A DNA stretch of 64,000 nt. Origin: Companilactobacillus bobalius (GTDB taxonomy: Bacteria; Bacillota; Bacilli; Lactobacillales; Lactobacillaceae). The stretch lies in assembly GCF_009764355.1 (NCBI RefSeq), contig NZ_LNUA01000032.1, positions 372,001 through 436,000 on the forward strand. Direction: 5' to 3'. The notes under the pieces are model-generated. The model made no database searches. It worked only from the letters and a program-made list of their open reading frames with translations, and had not been told where the DNA came from. Shown here in pieces: positions 38,091 through 46,735 of this stretch. The number at the start of each line of letters is the position of its first letter. Position 1 is the first letter of the stretch. Position numbers and translations under genes: made by a program.

Positions 38091-38317
38091 GTTTATTTAT
38101 TGATTTTTATATCAGAGAGTTTATAAATTTAATTGATTTGTATCTCAATACTATACAAATTGGGAGGATATTTATTATAAGTAGTATTAATGAGAAAATC
38201 ACATTTGTAATGTATATATCTAAGGAGAATATTTTCGCCAGATATTTTTGTCTATTTCTATCTGACGGCTATAATATACTTCCTTTTGAAAAAAATGTTA
38301 AATAAAAACTCTTGAAA

Positions 38318-38887
38318 TCACTTCTGATATTTACGTAATTTTGGTGGGATATAACTTCGAATGAAGTCGTGAATTTCAGTTAAAGAATTGCTAAATAGCA
38401 GAGTTTTTCGAGTTTCAGATTCCATAAATCCTTGATCAACCATTTCATCGAAGAAACTTTCCAATTTGTCATAATAGTGGTTTACATTAAAAAAGATACA
38501 GGGATGTGAGCTGACACCGATGATAGTCCACGAAAAGGCTTCGGAGATTTCCTCAAGAGTTCCAGGACCACCGGGTAAAGCAATATTAGCAACAGAATTT
38601 TGTAACATGGCTTCTTTACGTTCTGACATGGTTGAAACGATATCCAATTTTGATAAATTAGTGTGTGCTAAATGACGGTCGAAGAGTTGTTGCGTGATAA
38701 TTCCGTGAACAAAACCATTATCAGATAAAACACTGTCAGCGACGACATTCAGAATATTTGGAATGCCACCGCCATAAGTTAGACCATAATTATTTTGAAC
38801 CAACCAGTGACCAAGATCTTGGGCGCTAGTAGTATAAATTTCTTGGTTACCAGTAGAGGCACCACAATAAACAGCAATATTTTTCAT
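38318..38887 (-). CDS. LOG family (TIGR00730) protein
   Basis: This 189-residue protein is a Lonely-Guy-type Rossmann-fold protein; characterised members are nucleotide 5'-monophosphate phosphoribohydrolases. The signature PGGPGTLEE is intact and the upstream MSERKEAM helix supplies the usual Arg and Lys. The first glycine motif reads YGGGIPNILNVVAD where the family usually has a GLMG version. No natural substrate can be assigned. It ends 15 bases from the stop of the recombinase-like gene, with which it is probably co-transcribed. Confidence 0.88.
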   Translation of the reverse strand: MKNIAVYCGASTGNQEIYTTSAQDLGHWLVQNNYGLTYGGGIPNILNVVADSVLSDNGFVHGIITQQLFDRHLAHTNLSKLDIVSTMSERKEAMLQNSVANIALPGGPGTLEEISEAFSWTIIGVSSHPCIFFNVNHYYDKLESFFDEMVDQGFMESETRKTLLFSNSLTEIHDFIRSYIPPKLRKYQK

Positions 38888-38902
38888 TTTTTAACCTCGT
38901 TA

Positions 38903-39730
38903 TTAAATATCAAAATTGGTTTCTCGTTTGAGTCGACGGTAGTAAAGAACCGAAGCAGTATCTAGAGCATCTAAAGCCCGTAGTTGGTCGTCAGAAAGTT
39001 CTTTAGTACTTAGGGCTAATAGGATAAAGGTTGTATAGAGTTTCTTAGGTGACAAATCTAAGCCCGTAGATTCACTGTCACGTTTGAGATCACGATGTAA
39101 GGCAGGAACAGTCAATAATGGTGTATTGGCGGCCTTATTTCGACTTAGAAAAAGATTTTGATCATCCCAAAATGATCTGAAAGGTTCAATGTAAGTTTTA
39201 TAAATGTCGAGAAACTTCTGTTCATCAGGGTTAAAGGTCAGTTGATTGAATTTACGATAGAAATCGGGTGCCAAGGCCTCTTTGTAGTTAAAACCCTTAG
39301 AAATGATTAAAATTAATAGTCTCGTATAAACACTCAAATCCGATTTTAAATATTCAGGTAGTTTTAAGAAAACAACTGTAGGAAAATCAGTTTGTTTGGG
39401 GACAGCAACACTATTAATATTTAAGGTCGGTATTTCAGGCGTTTTCTTGACGCTAAAGAGATATTTGAAGTAAACATTAAGATTACTGATAACTTTGTTG
39501 ATTGTACTAGGACTAAGCTGTAAATTCTCGAGCATAAAGTCTTTAAAAAGACGGACATCCATCTCGTGGACATCTTGGATACTTTCAGATATTTTATATT
39601 CTGTATTGTGTTGAATTGTGTAATTGAAAAAGTCAGTTAATGAATTCAAATATTCAGTGTGTGCTTTGTCAGAAATATGCCTAGTTTTTAAATGAGCTTC
39701 AAAACCAGTTAAATAGGGGATTTTTACCAT
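38903..39730 (-). CDS. Tyrosine-recombinase-like protein lacking catalytic residues
   Basis: The first 110 residues form a Xer/integrase core-binding domain (SAM-like N-terminal domain), with STINKVISNLNVYFKYLF as the typical helix. The remaining part aligns in layout with a catalytic domain, but the box I Arg (usually TGLRxSE) is replaced in SKGFNYKEA. I find no HxxR box and no terminal nucleophile Tyr in place. I start it at ATG 39730 (AAAGGAGGG upstream); the frame opens at 39751. It is a 275-residue protein that probably binds DNA without cutting it. Function unknown. Confidence 0.72.
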   Translation of the reverse strand: MVKIPYLTGFEAHLKTRHISDKAHTEYLNSLTDFFNYTIQHNTEYKISESIQDVHEMDVRLFKDFMLENLQLSPSTINKVISNLNVYFKYLFSVKKTPEIPTLNINSVAVPKQTDFPTVVFLKLPEYLKSDLSVYTRLLILIISKGFNYKEALAPDFYRKFNQLTFNPDEQKFLDIYKTYIEPFRSFWDDQNLFLSRNKAANTPLLTVPALHRDLKRDSESTGLDLSPKKLYTTFILLALSTKELSDDQLRALDALDTASVLYYRRLKRETNFDI

Positions 39731-39799
39731 TTGAGACCCTCCTTTTGTCAATATTATACCGTTACTTAAAACGACTAACCAAATTTAGTCTAATTTTGA

Positions 39800-39837
39800 A
39801 CAAATAAATAGTGGCAGCAATCTATGATTACTGTCAC
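39800..39837 (-). terminator. Terminator-like hairpin after the EIIA gene
   Basis: A stem of 11 pairs in 12 positions around an ATA loop (39811-39837), followed on the minus strand by a T-rich stretch. Confidence 0.6.
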
Positions 39838-39854
39838 TAAGGGATGATACTGTA

Positions 39855-40334
39855 TTAATTAATTGTTACATCTAAAGCTTGATCGCCAGCCAAGACGTCC
39901 TTTTCCTCGAAAGTACCCATTTCTTTGACAGCATCAGAATTAGTGATGATAGTCATGATTGAGGAATCTTTCTTAGCAGCTTTGATTTGTTCAAGATCCA
40001 TCGTTGCTAACTTTTGACCAGTTTTAACAGTTTCACCCTCCTTGATAAACATTTCGAAAGGTTTACCTTTTAATTCAACTGTATCGATTCCTAAGTGTAA
40101 CATGATCTCTAGACCATGTTTAGAAGTAATCATCAAAGCATGCTTAGTAGGGAACACTGTGCCAATCACACCGCCGATAGGTGCTACAATTGTACCATCT
40201 GATGGAGCAACAGCAAAACCATCTCCCATAAGCTTTTGTGAAAAGACTGGATCACTAACTTTATCCAAATGTATTAATTTACCATTTGCGGGTGCAACAA
40301 ATTCATCAACTTTTTTTCTAGAGAATAACCCCAT
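39855..40334 (-). CDS. PTS glucose-type EIIA component
   Basis: This is a 159-residue single-domain EIIA-Glc. It takes a phosphate from HPr on a His and passes it to a sugar-specific EIIB. The two active-site His residues are visible: His65 in TKHALMI and His80 in MLHLGIDTVELKG, the latter being the phosphorylated one by family comparison. No EIIB or EIIC gene is adjacent, so it is an orphan component working with another PTS or in regulation. A cre-like site lies upstream. Confidence 0.94.
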   Translation of the reverse strand: MGLFSRKKVDEFVAPANGKLIHLDKVSDPVFSQKLMGDGFAVAPSDGTIVAPIGGVIGTVFPTKHALMITSKHGLEIMLHLGIDTVELKGKPFEMFIKEGETVKTGQKLATMDLEQIKAAKKDSSIMTIITNSDAVKEMGTFEEKDVLAGDQALDVTIN

Positions 40335-40441
40335 AATTAAATCTTCCTCCTTGATGTTTTAGCAAGTAAGGATGATACAGATATAAGTTATACTTGCTAA
40401 TGCGCTTAAATTACTTATGATATAGATAGATTTAAATTCAT

Positions 40442-40455
40442 TGAAAGCGCTTAAT
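40442..40455. promoter_or_regulatory. cre-like site upstream of the EIIA gene
   Basis: TGAAAGCGCTTAAT matches the CcpA cre consensus at 12 of 14 positions, 108 bases before the EIIA start. The 40335-40577 gap is otherwise AT-rich; promoters for the two divergent genes are not clear. Confidence 0.5.
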
Positions 40456-40577
40456 CACTCATATATAGTATAACTCCTGAAACATAATTTCAATAAAAAA
40501 CGGGTATATACCACAATACTTAACATAAAAACAATAAATAGAAATAATTTTTTAATAAATTGAAAGAGGAAAAACAA

Positions 40578-41075
40578 ATGTTTACTAAAATTTATTATCA
40601 TGTATATTCAATCAGAGGTCATAAGTATGTGATTGGAGCTACCAAAAAGGGACTGTCTTTTGTTGGTTCCCGTGATCAAGATTTTGAAGAAGTAAGACGA
40701 TTTTATCCAGAAACCGAGTTAATGGACGCTGAACAAATAGTAAATAAATATGCGAACCAAATTCGAGAATATTTGTTAGGAAAAAGACAAGAATTCTCAT
40801 TAAAATTAGATATTTCTGGAACAAAATTTCAAGAATCAGTGTGGGATCAGTTAAAGAAAATACCATATGGTCAAACAAGCAGTTATACAGAGATTGCACA
40901 GTCAATTGGTAATCCTAAAGCTGTTCGTGCCGTTGGATCTGCTGTAGGTAAGAATCCTGTATTAATTGTTATTCCATGTCATCGGGTTATAACCAAGAAT
41001 CAACAATTGGGCAATTATCGTGGAGGGTTAGCAATGAAACGGGAGCTATTAACTTTGGAAGGAGCAATTAATTAA
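40578..41075 (+). CDS. ogt: Methylated-DNA--protein-cysteine methyltransferase
   Basis: This is a suicide repair protein that removes the methyl group from O6-methylguanine onto its own Cys. The active site reads LIVIPCHRVITKN, and the DNA-binding helix-turn-helix precedes it (SYTEIAQSIGNPKAVRAVGSA). I place the start at ATG 40578, with GAAAGAGG eight bases upstream, giving 165 residues; the frame opens at 40560. The gene is alone on its strand. Confidence 0.96.
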   Translation: MFTKIYYHVYSIRGHKYVIGATKKGLSFVGSRDQDFEEVRRFYPETELMDAEQIVNKYANQIREYLLGKRQEFSLKLDISGTKFQESVWDQLKKIPYGQTSSYTEIAQSIGNPKAVRAVGSAVGKNPVLIVIPCHRVITKNQQLGNYRGGLAMKRELLTLEGAIN

Positions 41076-41121
41076 TAATGGTTTACTTTCCAGTAGTCAT
41101 AGGGTAAACTTACCCTTGAAT

Positions 41122-41151
41122 TTAAGTGAGTAAATACTTACTCACTATACT
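41122..41151 (+). promoter_or_regulatory. Probable promoter of the ABC exporter operon
   Basis: TTAAGT (41122-41127), an 18-base spacer and TATACT (41146-41151). The spacer holds most of the palindromic operator. Confidence 0.5.
41125..41146. promoter_or_regulatory. 22-bp palindromic TetR-type operator
   Basis: AGTGAGTAA and TTACTCACT are perfect 9-bp arms around ATAC. It lies in the promoter of an operon whose last gene is a TetR regulator, so it is the likely site of autoregulation. Confidence 0.75.
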
Positions 41152-41172
41152 TTTCTTCAGGGGTGACTATAG

Positions 41173-41898
41173 ATGGTAACAACAGCTATTTCCATAGATG
41201 ATGTATCTAAGAGTTTTGATAAAAAATTGGTTTTAAAAGATGTCAATTTACAAATCACAGAGGGTAAGATTATTGGGTTAATTGGTCCTTCAGGTGCTGG
41301 CAAATCAACTATTATCAAGATTATTTTAGGAATGGAAGTACCAGATTCTGGAACGACAATGATTTTTGATAAAAAGATGCCTAATCGAAGATTATTAGGT
41401 CAAATAGGTTATATGGCTCAGACAGATGCCCTATATGAACAATTAACAGGACGAGAAAATCTTAAGTTTTATGCTGACATGAAAGGATTAAATAAACGGG
41501 ATGTTATAGAACAGATAAAACATGTAGCTCAAGTAGTTGATTTAGTGATCGACTTGGATAGACGTGTTAGTGGTTATTCGGGTGGAATGAAGCGTCGTTT
41601 GTCTTTAGCCATTGCTTTACTAGGGTTTAACCAAATTTTAATTTTAGATGAACCGACGGTAGGGGTTGATCCGGCATTACGTAAACAGATTTGGTCTGAG
41701 TTGCAAAAATTAAGGGATGATGGAAAGACGATTCTGGTAACGACACATGTTATGGATGAAGCTGAATTAACTGATGAGGTGGCTCTTTTGTTGGGCGGAG
41801 AGATTATTGCCGATGATACTCCTACCAAACTGAAACAAGCTTATCAGGTGGATTCGGTTGAAGAAGTATTTTTAAAAGCGGAGGCACAACAAAAATGA
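41173..41898 (+). CDS. ABC-2 exporter ATP-binding protein
   Basis: This is a 241-residue ATPase of the CcmA/drug-export branch. Walker A is GPSGAGKST, the signature YSGGMKRR, and Walker B ILDEPTVGVDP. The DrrA-like order and the permease with a four-base overlap downstream mark a two-component exporter. It follows the palindromic operator. The substrate is unknown; toxic compounds or membrane-active drugs are typical for TetR-controlled pairs. Confidence 0.94.
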   Translation: MVTTAISIDDVSKSFDKKLVLKDVNLQITEGKIIGLIGPSGAGKSTIIKIILGMEVPDSGTTMIFDKKMPNRRLLGQIGYMAQTDALYEQLTGRENLKFYADMKGLNKRDVIEQIKHVAQVVDLVIDLDRRVSGYSGGMKRRLSLAIALLGFNQILILDEPTVGVDPALRKQIWSELQKLRDDGKTILVTTHVMDEAELTDEVALLLGGEIIADDTPTKLKQAYQVDSVEEVFLKAEAQQK

Positions 41899-42995
41899 GA
41901 ACGTTAATGATTGCTCAAAGGGTTATTAAAGAACTATTTCGAGATAAAAGAACATTGGCATTGATGTTTCTAGCACCTATTTTAATTCTCTTTTTGATGA
42001 AGTTAGTTTTCTCTGTTAATTCACAGACTGATGTTAATGTAGCAACTGTAAATGTTAGCACTAGTTTGAACGAGAGCTTGAATAAGGCTAGTCACGTGTC
42101 AATTACTAAATATGACCAAACCAAAAAGGCCCAAAAGGCCTTAAAAGATAAGAAAGTCGATGCCGTAATTAACTATCGCGATAATAATTTTTACGTCAAA
42201 TATAGCAACGTCGACGCCAGTAAGACTAATGCTACTAAATTAGCTTTAAACAGTGCTTTATTACTCAATTCAATAAAGCAGATGAAACACCAATTACAAA
42301 AATTGCAATTGGCTCTGGGAATACCGGCGAATAAAACTAAGTCGGTAAGTAAACCCAAAATTCATAATAGTTACGTCTATGGAAACTCGAAGACAAATTT
42401 CTTTGATAAAATAGTACCTATCTTAATGGGATTTTTCGTTTTCTTCTTTGTGTTTTTGATTTCAGGGATGGCTTTATTGAATGAACGAACATCTGGTACT
42501 TTGAGTCGATTGTTGGCAACGCCGGTTAAAAGATCGGAAATTGTTTTTGGATATATGCTCAGTTATGGCGTAATTGCTATTCTACAAACACTAGTGATTG
42601 TCCTATTTACTGTGTGGGCTTTAAATGTTGAAGTCGTCGGCAGTATTTTTTACGTAATTTTAATTAACTTCGTTTTAGCATTAGTCGCGTTAGCGTTCGG
42701 TATTTTAATGTCGACATTTGCTAAATCAGAATTTCAGATGATGCAATTCATCCCATTAGTAGTTATTCCTCAGGTGTTTTTCTCAGGAATCATTCCATTA
42801 GATACGATGGCTAAAGGCGTTAGAGTGATTTCTTATATTTTACCTTTAAAATATGCGGGTGATGCGTTAACTGGGATAGTTATGTCAGGAGATGGGTTTG
42901 AACGGATAGTAATACCTATAGTAGTATTATTGGGATTCTTAGTCATTTTGACGGTGTTAAATATCTTAGGATTGAAGAAATATAGAAAGGTTTGA
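41895..42995 (+). CDS. ABC-2 type exporter permease
   Basis: This 366-residue protein has one N-terminal membrane segment (about 20-40), a large extracytoplasmic loop and a C-terminal cluster of five to six segments, the ABC2_membrane_3 layout. The LNERTSGTLSRLLATPVKR stretch before the second segment is the hallmark of the family. It overlaps the ATPase gene by four bases and is followed four bases later by the TetR regulator. Confidence 0.93.
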   Translation: MRTLMIAQRVIKELFRDKRTLALMFLAPILILFLMKLVFSVNSQTDVNVATVNVSTSLNESLNKASHVSITKYDQTKKAQKALKDKKVDAVINYRDNNFYVKYSNVDASKTNATKLALNSALLLNSIKQMKHQLQKLQLALGIPANKTKSVSKPKIHNSYVYGNSKTNFFDKIVPILMGFFVFFFVFLISGMALLNERTSGTLSRLLATPVKRSEIVFGYMLSYGVIAILQTLVIVLFTVWALNVEVVGSIFYVILINFVLALVALAFGILMSTFAKSEFQMMQFIPLVVIPQVFFSGIIPLDTMAKGVRVISYILPLKYAGDALTGIVMSGDGFERIVIPIVVLLGFLVILTVLNILGLKKYRKV

Positions 42996-42999
42996 TTAG

Positions 43000-43644
43000 A
43001 TGGAGAAAGCATTTCAGGATTTAGACGATTGGTTAGCTGTAGAGAAGATGCCTAATGGTAAGAAGCGTGTCCTACAGGCGGCTGTGACACTTTTTTCTCA
43101 ACAGGGATATGACGGGACTTCAACGGCGCAAATTGCTGAGATGTCTAAAATGAGTCAAGCTACAATCTTTAAGTATTTCAAATCAAAAGAGGAATTATTG
43201 CTGTTTATAGTAAAACCATTGATTGAACATATATTGCCAGGATATGGTAAATCATTTGCTCAAGAACTACAAAATAATGGGGATGATTTAGAGAGCTTAA
43301 TCCATTTCATTGTTTTTAATCGTTATCAATTCTTAGTTCAGAATAAAGATGCGGCAATTATTTTGATTTCACAGCTTCTGATCAATGATGAAATTAAGAA
43401 TATGCTCTTTAATGAAATTCAGGTGATGAAAGATATATTTATCGATAATGTTTGGAAACCATTGGTTAAGACTGGTGAACTGAGGGATGATCTTGATCTA
43501 TTGCAGCTCCTGAGAACTGTTATTGGGCAAATTCTCTTATATTTCTTACAGAGTCAGCGGATTTTGCAAATTGATGATCAGAAACAGATTGAGTCGGATT
43601 TGATTAAGATCGAACATACAGTTATTTTAGCAATTAAAAAATAA
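43000..43644 (+). CDS. TetR/AcrR family regulator
   Basis: This 214-residue repressor has the TetR helix-turn-helix near residues 22-66 (KKRVLQAAVTLFSQQGYDGTSTAQIAEMSKMSQATIFKYFKSKEELL). The C-terminal ligand domain is divergent. It is the third gene of the exporter operon, so it probably binds the palindrome at 41125-41146 and releases it when the exporter substrate is present. This is inferred from position. Confidence 0.92.
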   Translation: MEKAFQDLDDWLAVEKMPNGKKRVLQAAVTLFSQQGYDGTSTAQIAEMSKMSQATIFKYFKSKEELLLFIVKPLIEHILPGYGKSFAQELQNNGDDLESLIHFIVFNRYQFLVQNKDAAIILISQLLINDEIKNMLFNEIQVMKDIFIDNVWKPLVKTGELRDDLDLLQLLRTVIGQILLYFLQSQRILQIDDQKQIESDLIKIEHTVILAIKK

Positions 43645-43710
43645 GTTCTATTTGCCAAGTGTGATATGCTTGTTTTAATTGATTTTAAACAGTCTGAGGG
43701 GTAGTTTACC

Positions 43711-45507
43711 TTGAATTTAGAAGCCATTTTAAAAGAAGAGTTTGGATATGATACATTTAGAATCGGCCAAAAAGAATTAATTGAAAAAGTTTTATCCGGT
43801 GAAAAGGCTATGGGGATAATGCCTACCGGTGGTGGTAAGTCAATTTGTTATCAGCTACCGGCCACTGTTTTACCTGGAGTGACCTTGGTCGTTTCGCCCT
43901 TGATTTCCTTGATGAAGGATCAAGTTGACAGTTTGAATGAAGTTGGTATTCCAGCGACCTTTTTGAATAGTACCGTTGAGTGGCATGATCGTGAAGAACG
44001 CATGCGCTATATCGAAACTGGTGCTGTCAAATTGCTATTTGTGGCGCCTGAAAAGATTGTTAATGATGAATTCTATAGTTGGCTGTCACAATTAGATATA
44101 TCATTGATTGCTATTGATGAGGCTCACGTCTTATCTTCCTGGGGACATGATTTTCGTAGTAGTTATTTAGAGATGATACCGTCTTTGAAGAAGCTACCTG
44201 GCAGTCCAGCCTGGCTAGCATTGACGGCTACAGCTACACAGCAGGTTCAAGATGACTTGGCAGGCATCTTAGATATACCAGAGCAAAATATCGTTAAAAC
44301 TGGCTTTAAACGGGCTAATTTAACCTTAAAGATTGAACGTGGTGTTGATAAGCTAAAATTTGTTTCTGATTATGTTCAAAGTCATGCAAAAGAGTCGGGA
44401 ATTATTTATGCTGGTCGACGTGAAGATGTTGATAATCTATATAATTATTTTCAAGGTAAAGGTATTCGTATTGGACGCTATCATGCTGGTTTGAGTGATG
44501 AAGAACGTCATCAGCAGCAAGAAGATTTTCTTTATGATCGTACAGATGTTATCGTTGCTACAAATGCTTTTGGAATGGGAATCAATAAGACTAACGTGCG
44601 TTATGTTTTGCATTATTCTATTCCGGGAACAATTGAAAGTTACTATCAGGAAGTTGGTCGTGCGGGACGTGATGGATTACCAGCTGAAGCGGTATTGTTG
44701 TATGCACCTGCTGACTTGAATCTACATCGTTTCTTTATTGATAAGTCTTTAGGTGATGACGATTATAAATTAAGCCTAAAGAATAAGTTATTTAAGATGA
44801 GTCAATATGCCGAAACTGAATCTTGTTTAATGAAATTCATTCTAGATTATTTTGGTGAGGAGAATACAGAACCGTGTGGTAAGTGTTCAAATTGTTTGGA
44901 TAATCGTGAGATAGTTGATATTACTGCGGATGCACAAAAAGCTTTGAGTTGTGTTGTAAGGATGGATCAGAAGTATGGTAAGAAGATGATCACAAGAGTT
45001 TTGGTGGGAAAAGACGATGTAGCTAATGATTGGCGTCATTTTGAAAAATTATCTACTTTTGGCATTTTTAAAGACAATACTTTGAAACAAACTAGTCGTC
45101 TATTGGATTTTTTAACTGCAAATGGTTTTTTAAAGAGCAGTGGAGGAAAATATCCTATTTTACTGTTGTCTGATAAAGGTTTAGATGTTTTGAAGGGAAA
45201 AACTTCTGTCACTAGAAGAAAAGAAGAGAAGGTGGCCGCAGAATCGAAATCAATCGTTGCTGATGGTAGTTTCGATGAGGAACTCTTTGAACAATTACGT
45301 AAATTACGTTTGAATTTGGCTCGTGAGCAAGGCATAGCACCGTTTATGATCTTCTCTGATAAGACTTTGAAGAATATGTGTCAAAGTATGCCAACTAATA
45401 GTGAAGAGTTTTTGGCTGTTAGTGGGGTAGGAAAAGTCAAATTAGAGCAATACGGTGAAAAATTCATTTCAGAAATAGAACAGTATCAGAATGAATTACA
45501 GGTTTAA
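43711..45507 (+). CDS. recQ: ATP-dependent DNA helicase RecQ
   Basis: RecQ is a 3'-5' helicase in recombination and fork repair. The helicase core has GIMPTGGGKSICYQLP, IDEAHVLSSWGHDFR and the AFGMGINKTNVRYVLH and QEVGRAGRDG motifs. The zinc-binding Cys residues are in SCLMKFIL...CGKCSNCLDN. The winged helix and a C-terminal HRDC domain (about residues 515-595) complete the 598-residue protein. It starts at TTG after GAGGGG. Confidence 0.96.
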   Translation: MNLEAILKEEFGYDTFRIGQKELIEKVLSGEKAMGIMPTGGGKSICYQLPATVLPGVTLVVSPLISLMKDQVDSLNEVGIPATFLNSTVEWHDREERMRYIETGAVKLLFVAPEKIVNDEFYSWLSQLDISLIAIDEAHVLSSWGHDFRSSYLEMIPSLKKLPGSPAWLALTATATQQVQDDLAGILDIPEQNIVKTGFKRANLTLKIERGVDKLKFVSDYVQSHAKESGIIYAGRREDVDNLYNYFQGKGIRIGRYHAGLSDEERHQQQEDFLYDRTDVIVATNAFGMGINKTNVRYVLHYSIPGTIESYYQEVGRAGRDGLPAEAVLLYAPADLNLHRFFIDKSLGDDDYKLSLKNKLFKMSQYAETESCLMKFILDYFGEENTEPCGKCSNCLDNREIVDITADAQKALSCVVRMDQKYGKKMITRVLVGKDDVANDWRHFEKLSTFGIFKDNTLKQTSRLLDFLTANGFLKSSGGKYPILLLSDKGLDVLKGKTSVTRRKEEKVAAESKSIVADGSFDEELFEQLRKLRLNLAREQGIAPFMIFSDKTLKNMCQSMPTNSEEFLAVSGVGKVKLEQYGEKFISEIEQYQNELQV

Positions 45508-45579
45508 TAATTAAATAATAGAGTAGTTAAGCTAAATGTTTTACGAAAACAGAAGAAATAATATAAATTCTGTAAATGT

Positions 45580-45588
45580 TGGTATAAT
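45580..45588 (+). promoter_or_regulatory. Extended -10 of the putative small RNA
   Basis: TGG followed by TATAAT (45583-45588). No strong -35. Confidence 0.5.
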
Positions 45589-45593
45589 AGGGT

Positions 45594-45760
45594 TTATTAA
45601 AAGTAGAAAAGCTTAAAAAGACTTATAGATCCTTTAATGGGGAAGAAAAGCCATATTATGGACCATATATGAGACTAAAAATGACTTTTTATGATGAGTT
45701 GTTGACTAAAAATAATGAACTTGATGTCTGAGAACGTCTCTCAAACATCAAGATTTTTTA
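45594..45760 (+). ncRNA. Putative small RNA or leader RNA downstream of recQ
   Basis: This is an intergenic stretch of about 165 bases between an extended -10 element and a strong terminator, with no convincing coding frame. AGACTTATA can pair with TATGAGACT and TCC with GGA, giving an internal hairpin. In B. subtilis a 6S RNA (bsrB) lies downstream of the recQ paralogue yocI, so a 6S-type RNA is one possibility. A clear 6S closing stem is not evident, so this is a weak assignment. It could also be a leader of the phosphoesterase. Confidence 0.4.
45720..45760 (+). terminator. Terminator upstream of the phosphoesterase
   Basis: CTTGATGT (45720-45727) pairs with ACATCAAG (45745-45752), inner GAGA with TCTC, then ATTTTTT. 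Confidence 0.88.
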
Positions 45761-45829
45761 AATTCATATTTTAAATTAAATGTTTTACGAAAACATAAAT
45801 TAAAAAAACAAAAAAAGAAGGTAACTAAG

Positions 45830-46681
45830 ACGAAAAAAATTGCCATTATCTCAGATATACATGGAAATTTTACAGCATTTGAGAGGGTAGTTGCAGATGC
45901 AAAAAAAGAGGGTGTTGATGAATATTGGTTTTTGGGTGACCTATTAATGCCCGGCCCAGGAACAAATTCAATTCTTGAATTACTTGATTCATTAAATGCC
46001 CCTATTAAATTGAGGGGAAACTGGGACGATTTTCTTTTTGAGGATATTTTACCTATTAGCAAAGCCTATATTGATGAGCCACAAACTACCTATATTGTTG
46101 AATTATATAAGTACATTTATAATCACCTAGACTCCAAGTACCTAAAGGAGATGCGTCAATGGCCTATTTATAGTCAAACTACCATCAGTGGCTTTAATAT
46201 TGTTTTGGCTCACAATTACCCTAAAAAGAATTTTGGTCACGAGCTATTACCTTATGCTGAGCAAAAGAACTTTGATGAGCTTCTTTTTGATAAGCCTTTT
46301 GACATTGCTATTTATGGTCATACACATCACCAATTAATGCGAACTAGCAGCAAAGATCAATTAATTATCAATCCAGGCTCCATTGGACAACCGTATACGG
46401 CCTGGGATAAGTTCAGTGCTGACAGACGCGCTCAGTACGTCATTTTAACTTTTGATAAGACAAGTTATCGTGGAATTGACTTCAGAAAAGTCTCTTATTC
46501 AATTGATGATGAATTGGCATTTGCTAAGACTAATGAATTACCATTTTATGAATTATATGAACGTATTTTCACTGAAGGCAAAGCTTTTACTCATAATAAT
46601 GATGCTTTAAATGAAATCATTGCTAAATATAATTATAAATCTGATGTCTTGACGTATTTAAAACATTTGGAAAACGATTAG
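45830..46681 (+). CDS. Calcineurin-like metallophosphoesterase, apparent ACG start
   Basis: This is a YfcE/MJ0936-type phosphoesterase of 283 residues with a two-metal active site. The motifs are ISDIHGN, GDLLMPGPG, RGNWDD, AHNYP and YGHTHHQ followed by INPGSIGQP. The first motif lies upstream of every ATG, GTG or TTG in frame. The only codon in the right place after AGAAGG is ACG at 45830, followed by AAA AAA ATT GCC. The TTG at 45932 would remove the first metal-binding motif. So either ACG is used, or the start codon has been lost. Confidence 0.75.
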   Translation, partial: TKKIAIISDIHGNFTAFERVVADAKKEGVDEYWFLGDLLMPGPGTNSILELLDSLNAPIKLRGNWDDFLFEDILPISKAYIDEPQTTYIVELYKYIYNHLDSKYLKEMRQWPIYSQTTISGFNIVLAHNYPKKNFGHELLPYAEQKNFDELLFDKPFDIAIYGHTHHQLMRTSSKDQLIINPGSIGQPYTAWDKFSADRRAQYVILTFDKTSYRGIDFRKVSYSIDDELAFAKTNELPFYELYERIFTEGKAFTHNNDALNEIIAKYNYKSDVLTYLKHLEND

Positions 46682-46703
46682 CAGTTAGATAATGGTTATT
46701 GAA

Positions 46704-46735
46704 ATCAAAGATAATGCAGCTCTTTGATCTTTTTT
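46704..46735 (+). terminator. Terminator of the phosphoesterase gene
   Basis: ATCAAAGA pairs with TCTTTGAT, followed by CTTTTTT. Confidence 0.85.

Larger units (their letters stand above)
45533..45795. repeat. 19-bp direct repeat with internal palindrome
   Basis: TAAATGTTTTACGAAAACA occurs at 45533-45551 and again at 45777-45795. Each copy contains TGTTTT-ACG-AAAACA. The two copies flank the putative small RNA. Confidence 0.75.

Noticed and set aside
38084..38305. 73-codon frame on the + strand after the ribose operon
   Set aside because: Its start is inside the rbs terminator, there is no usable ATG after the ribosome-binding-like GGGAGGA, and the sequence is composed of AT-rich codons with no recognisable domain.
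45681..45731. 16-codon frame ending in the terminator upstream of the phosphoesterase (possible leader peptide)
   Set aside because: No ribosome binding site precedes the ATG and there is no run of regulatory codons.
45594..45760. T-box or known riboswitch
   Set aside because: No T-box AGGGTGGNACC motif and no aptamer pattern I recognise; kept only as a putative small RNA.
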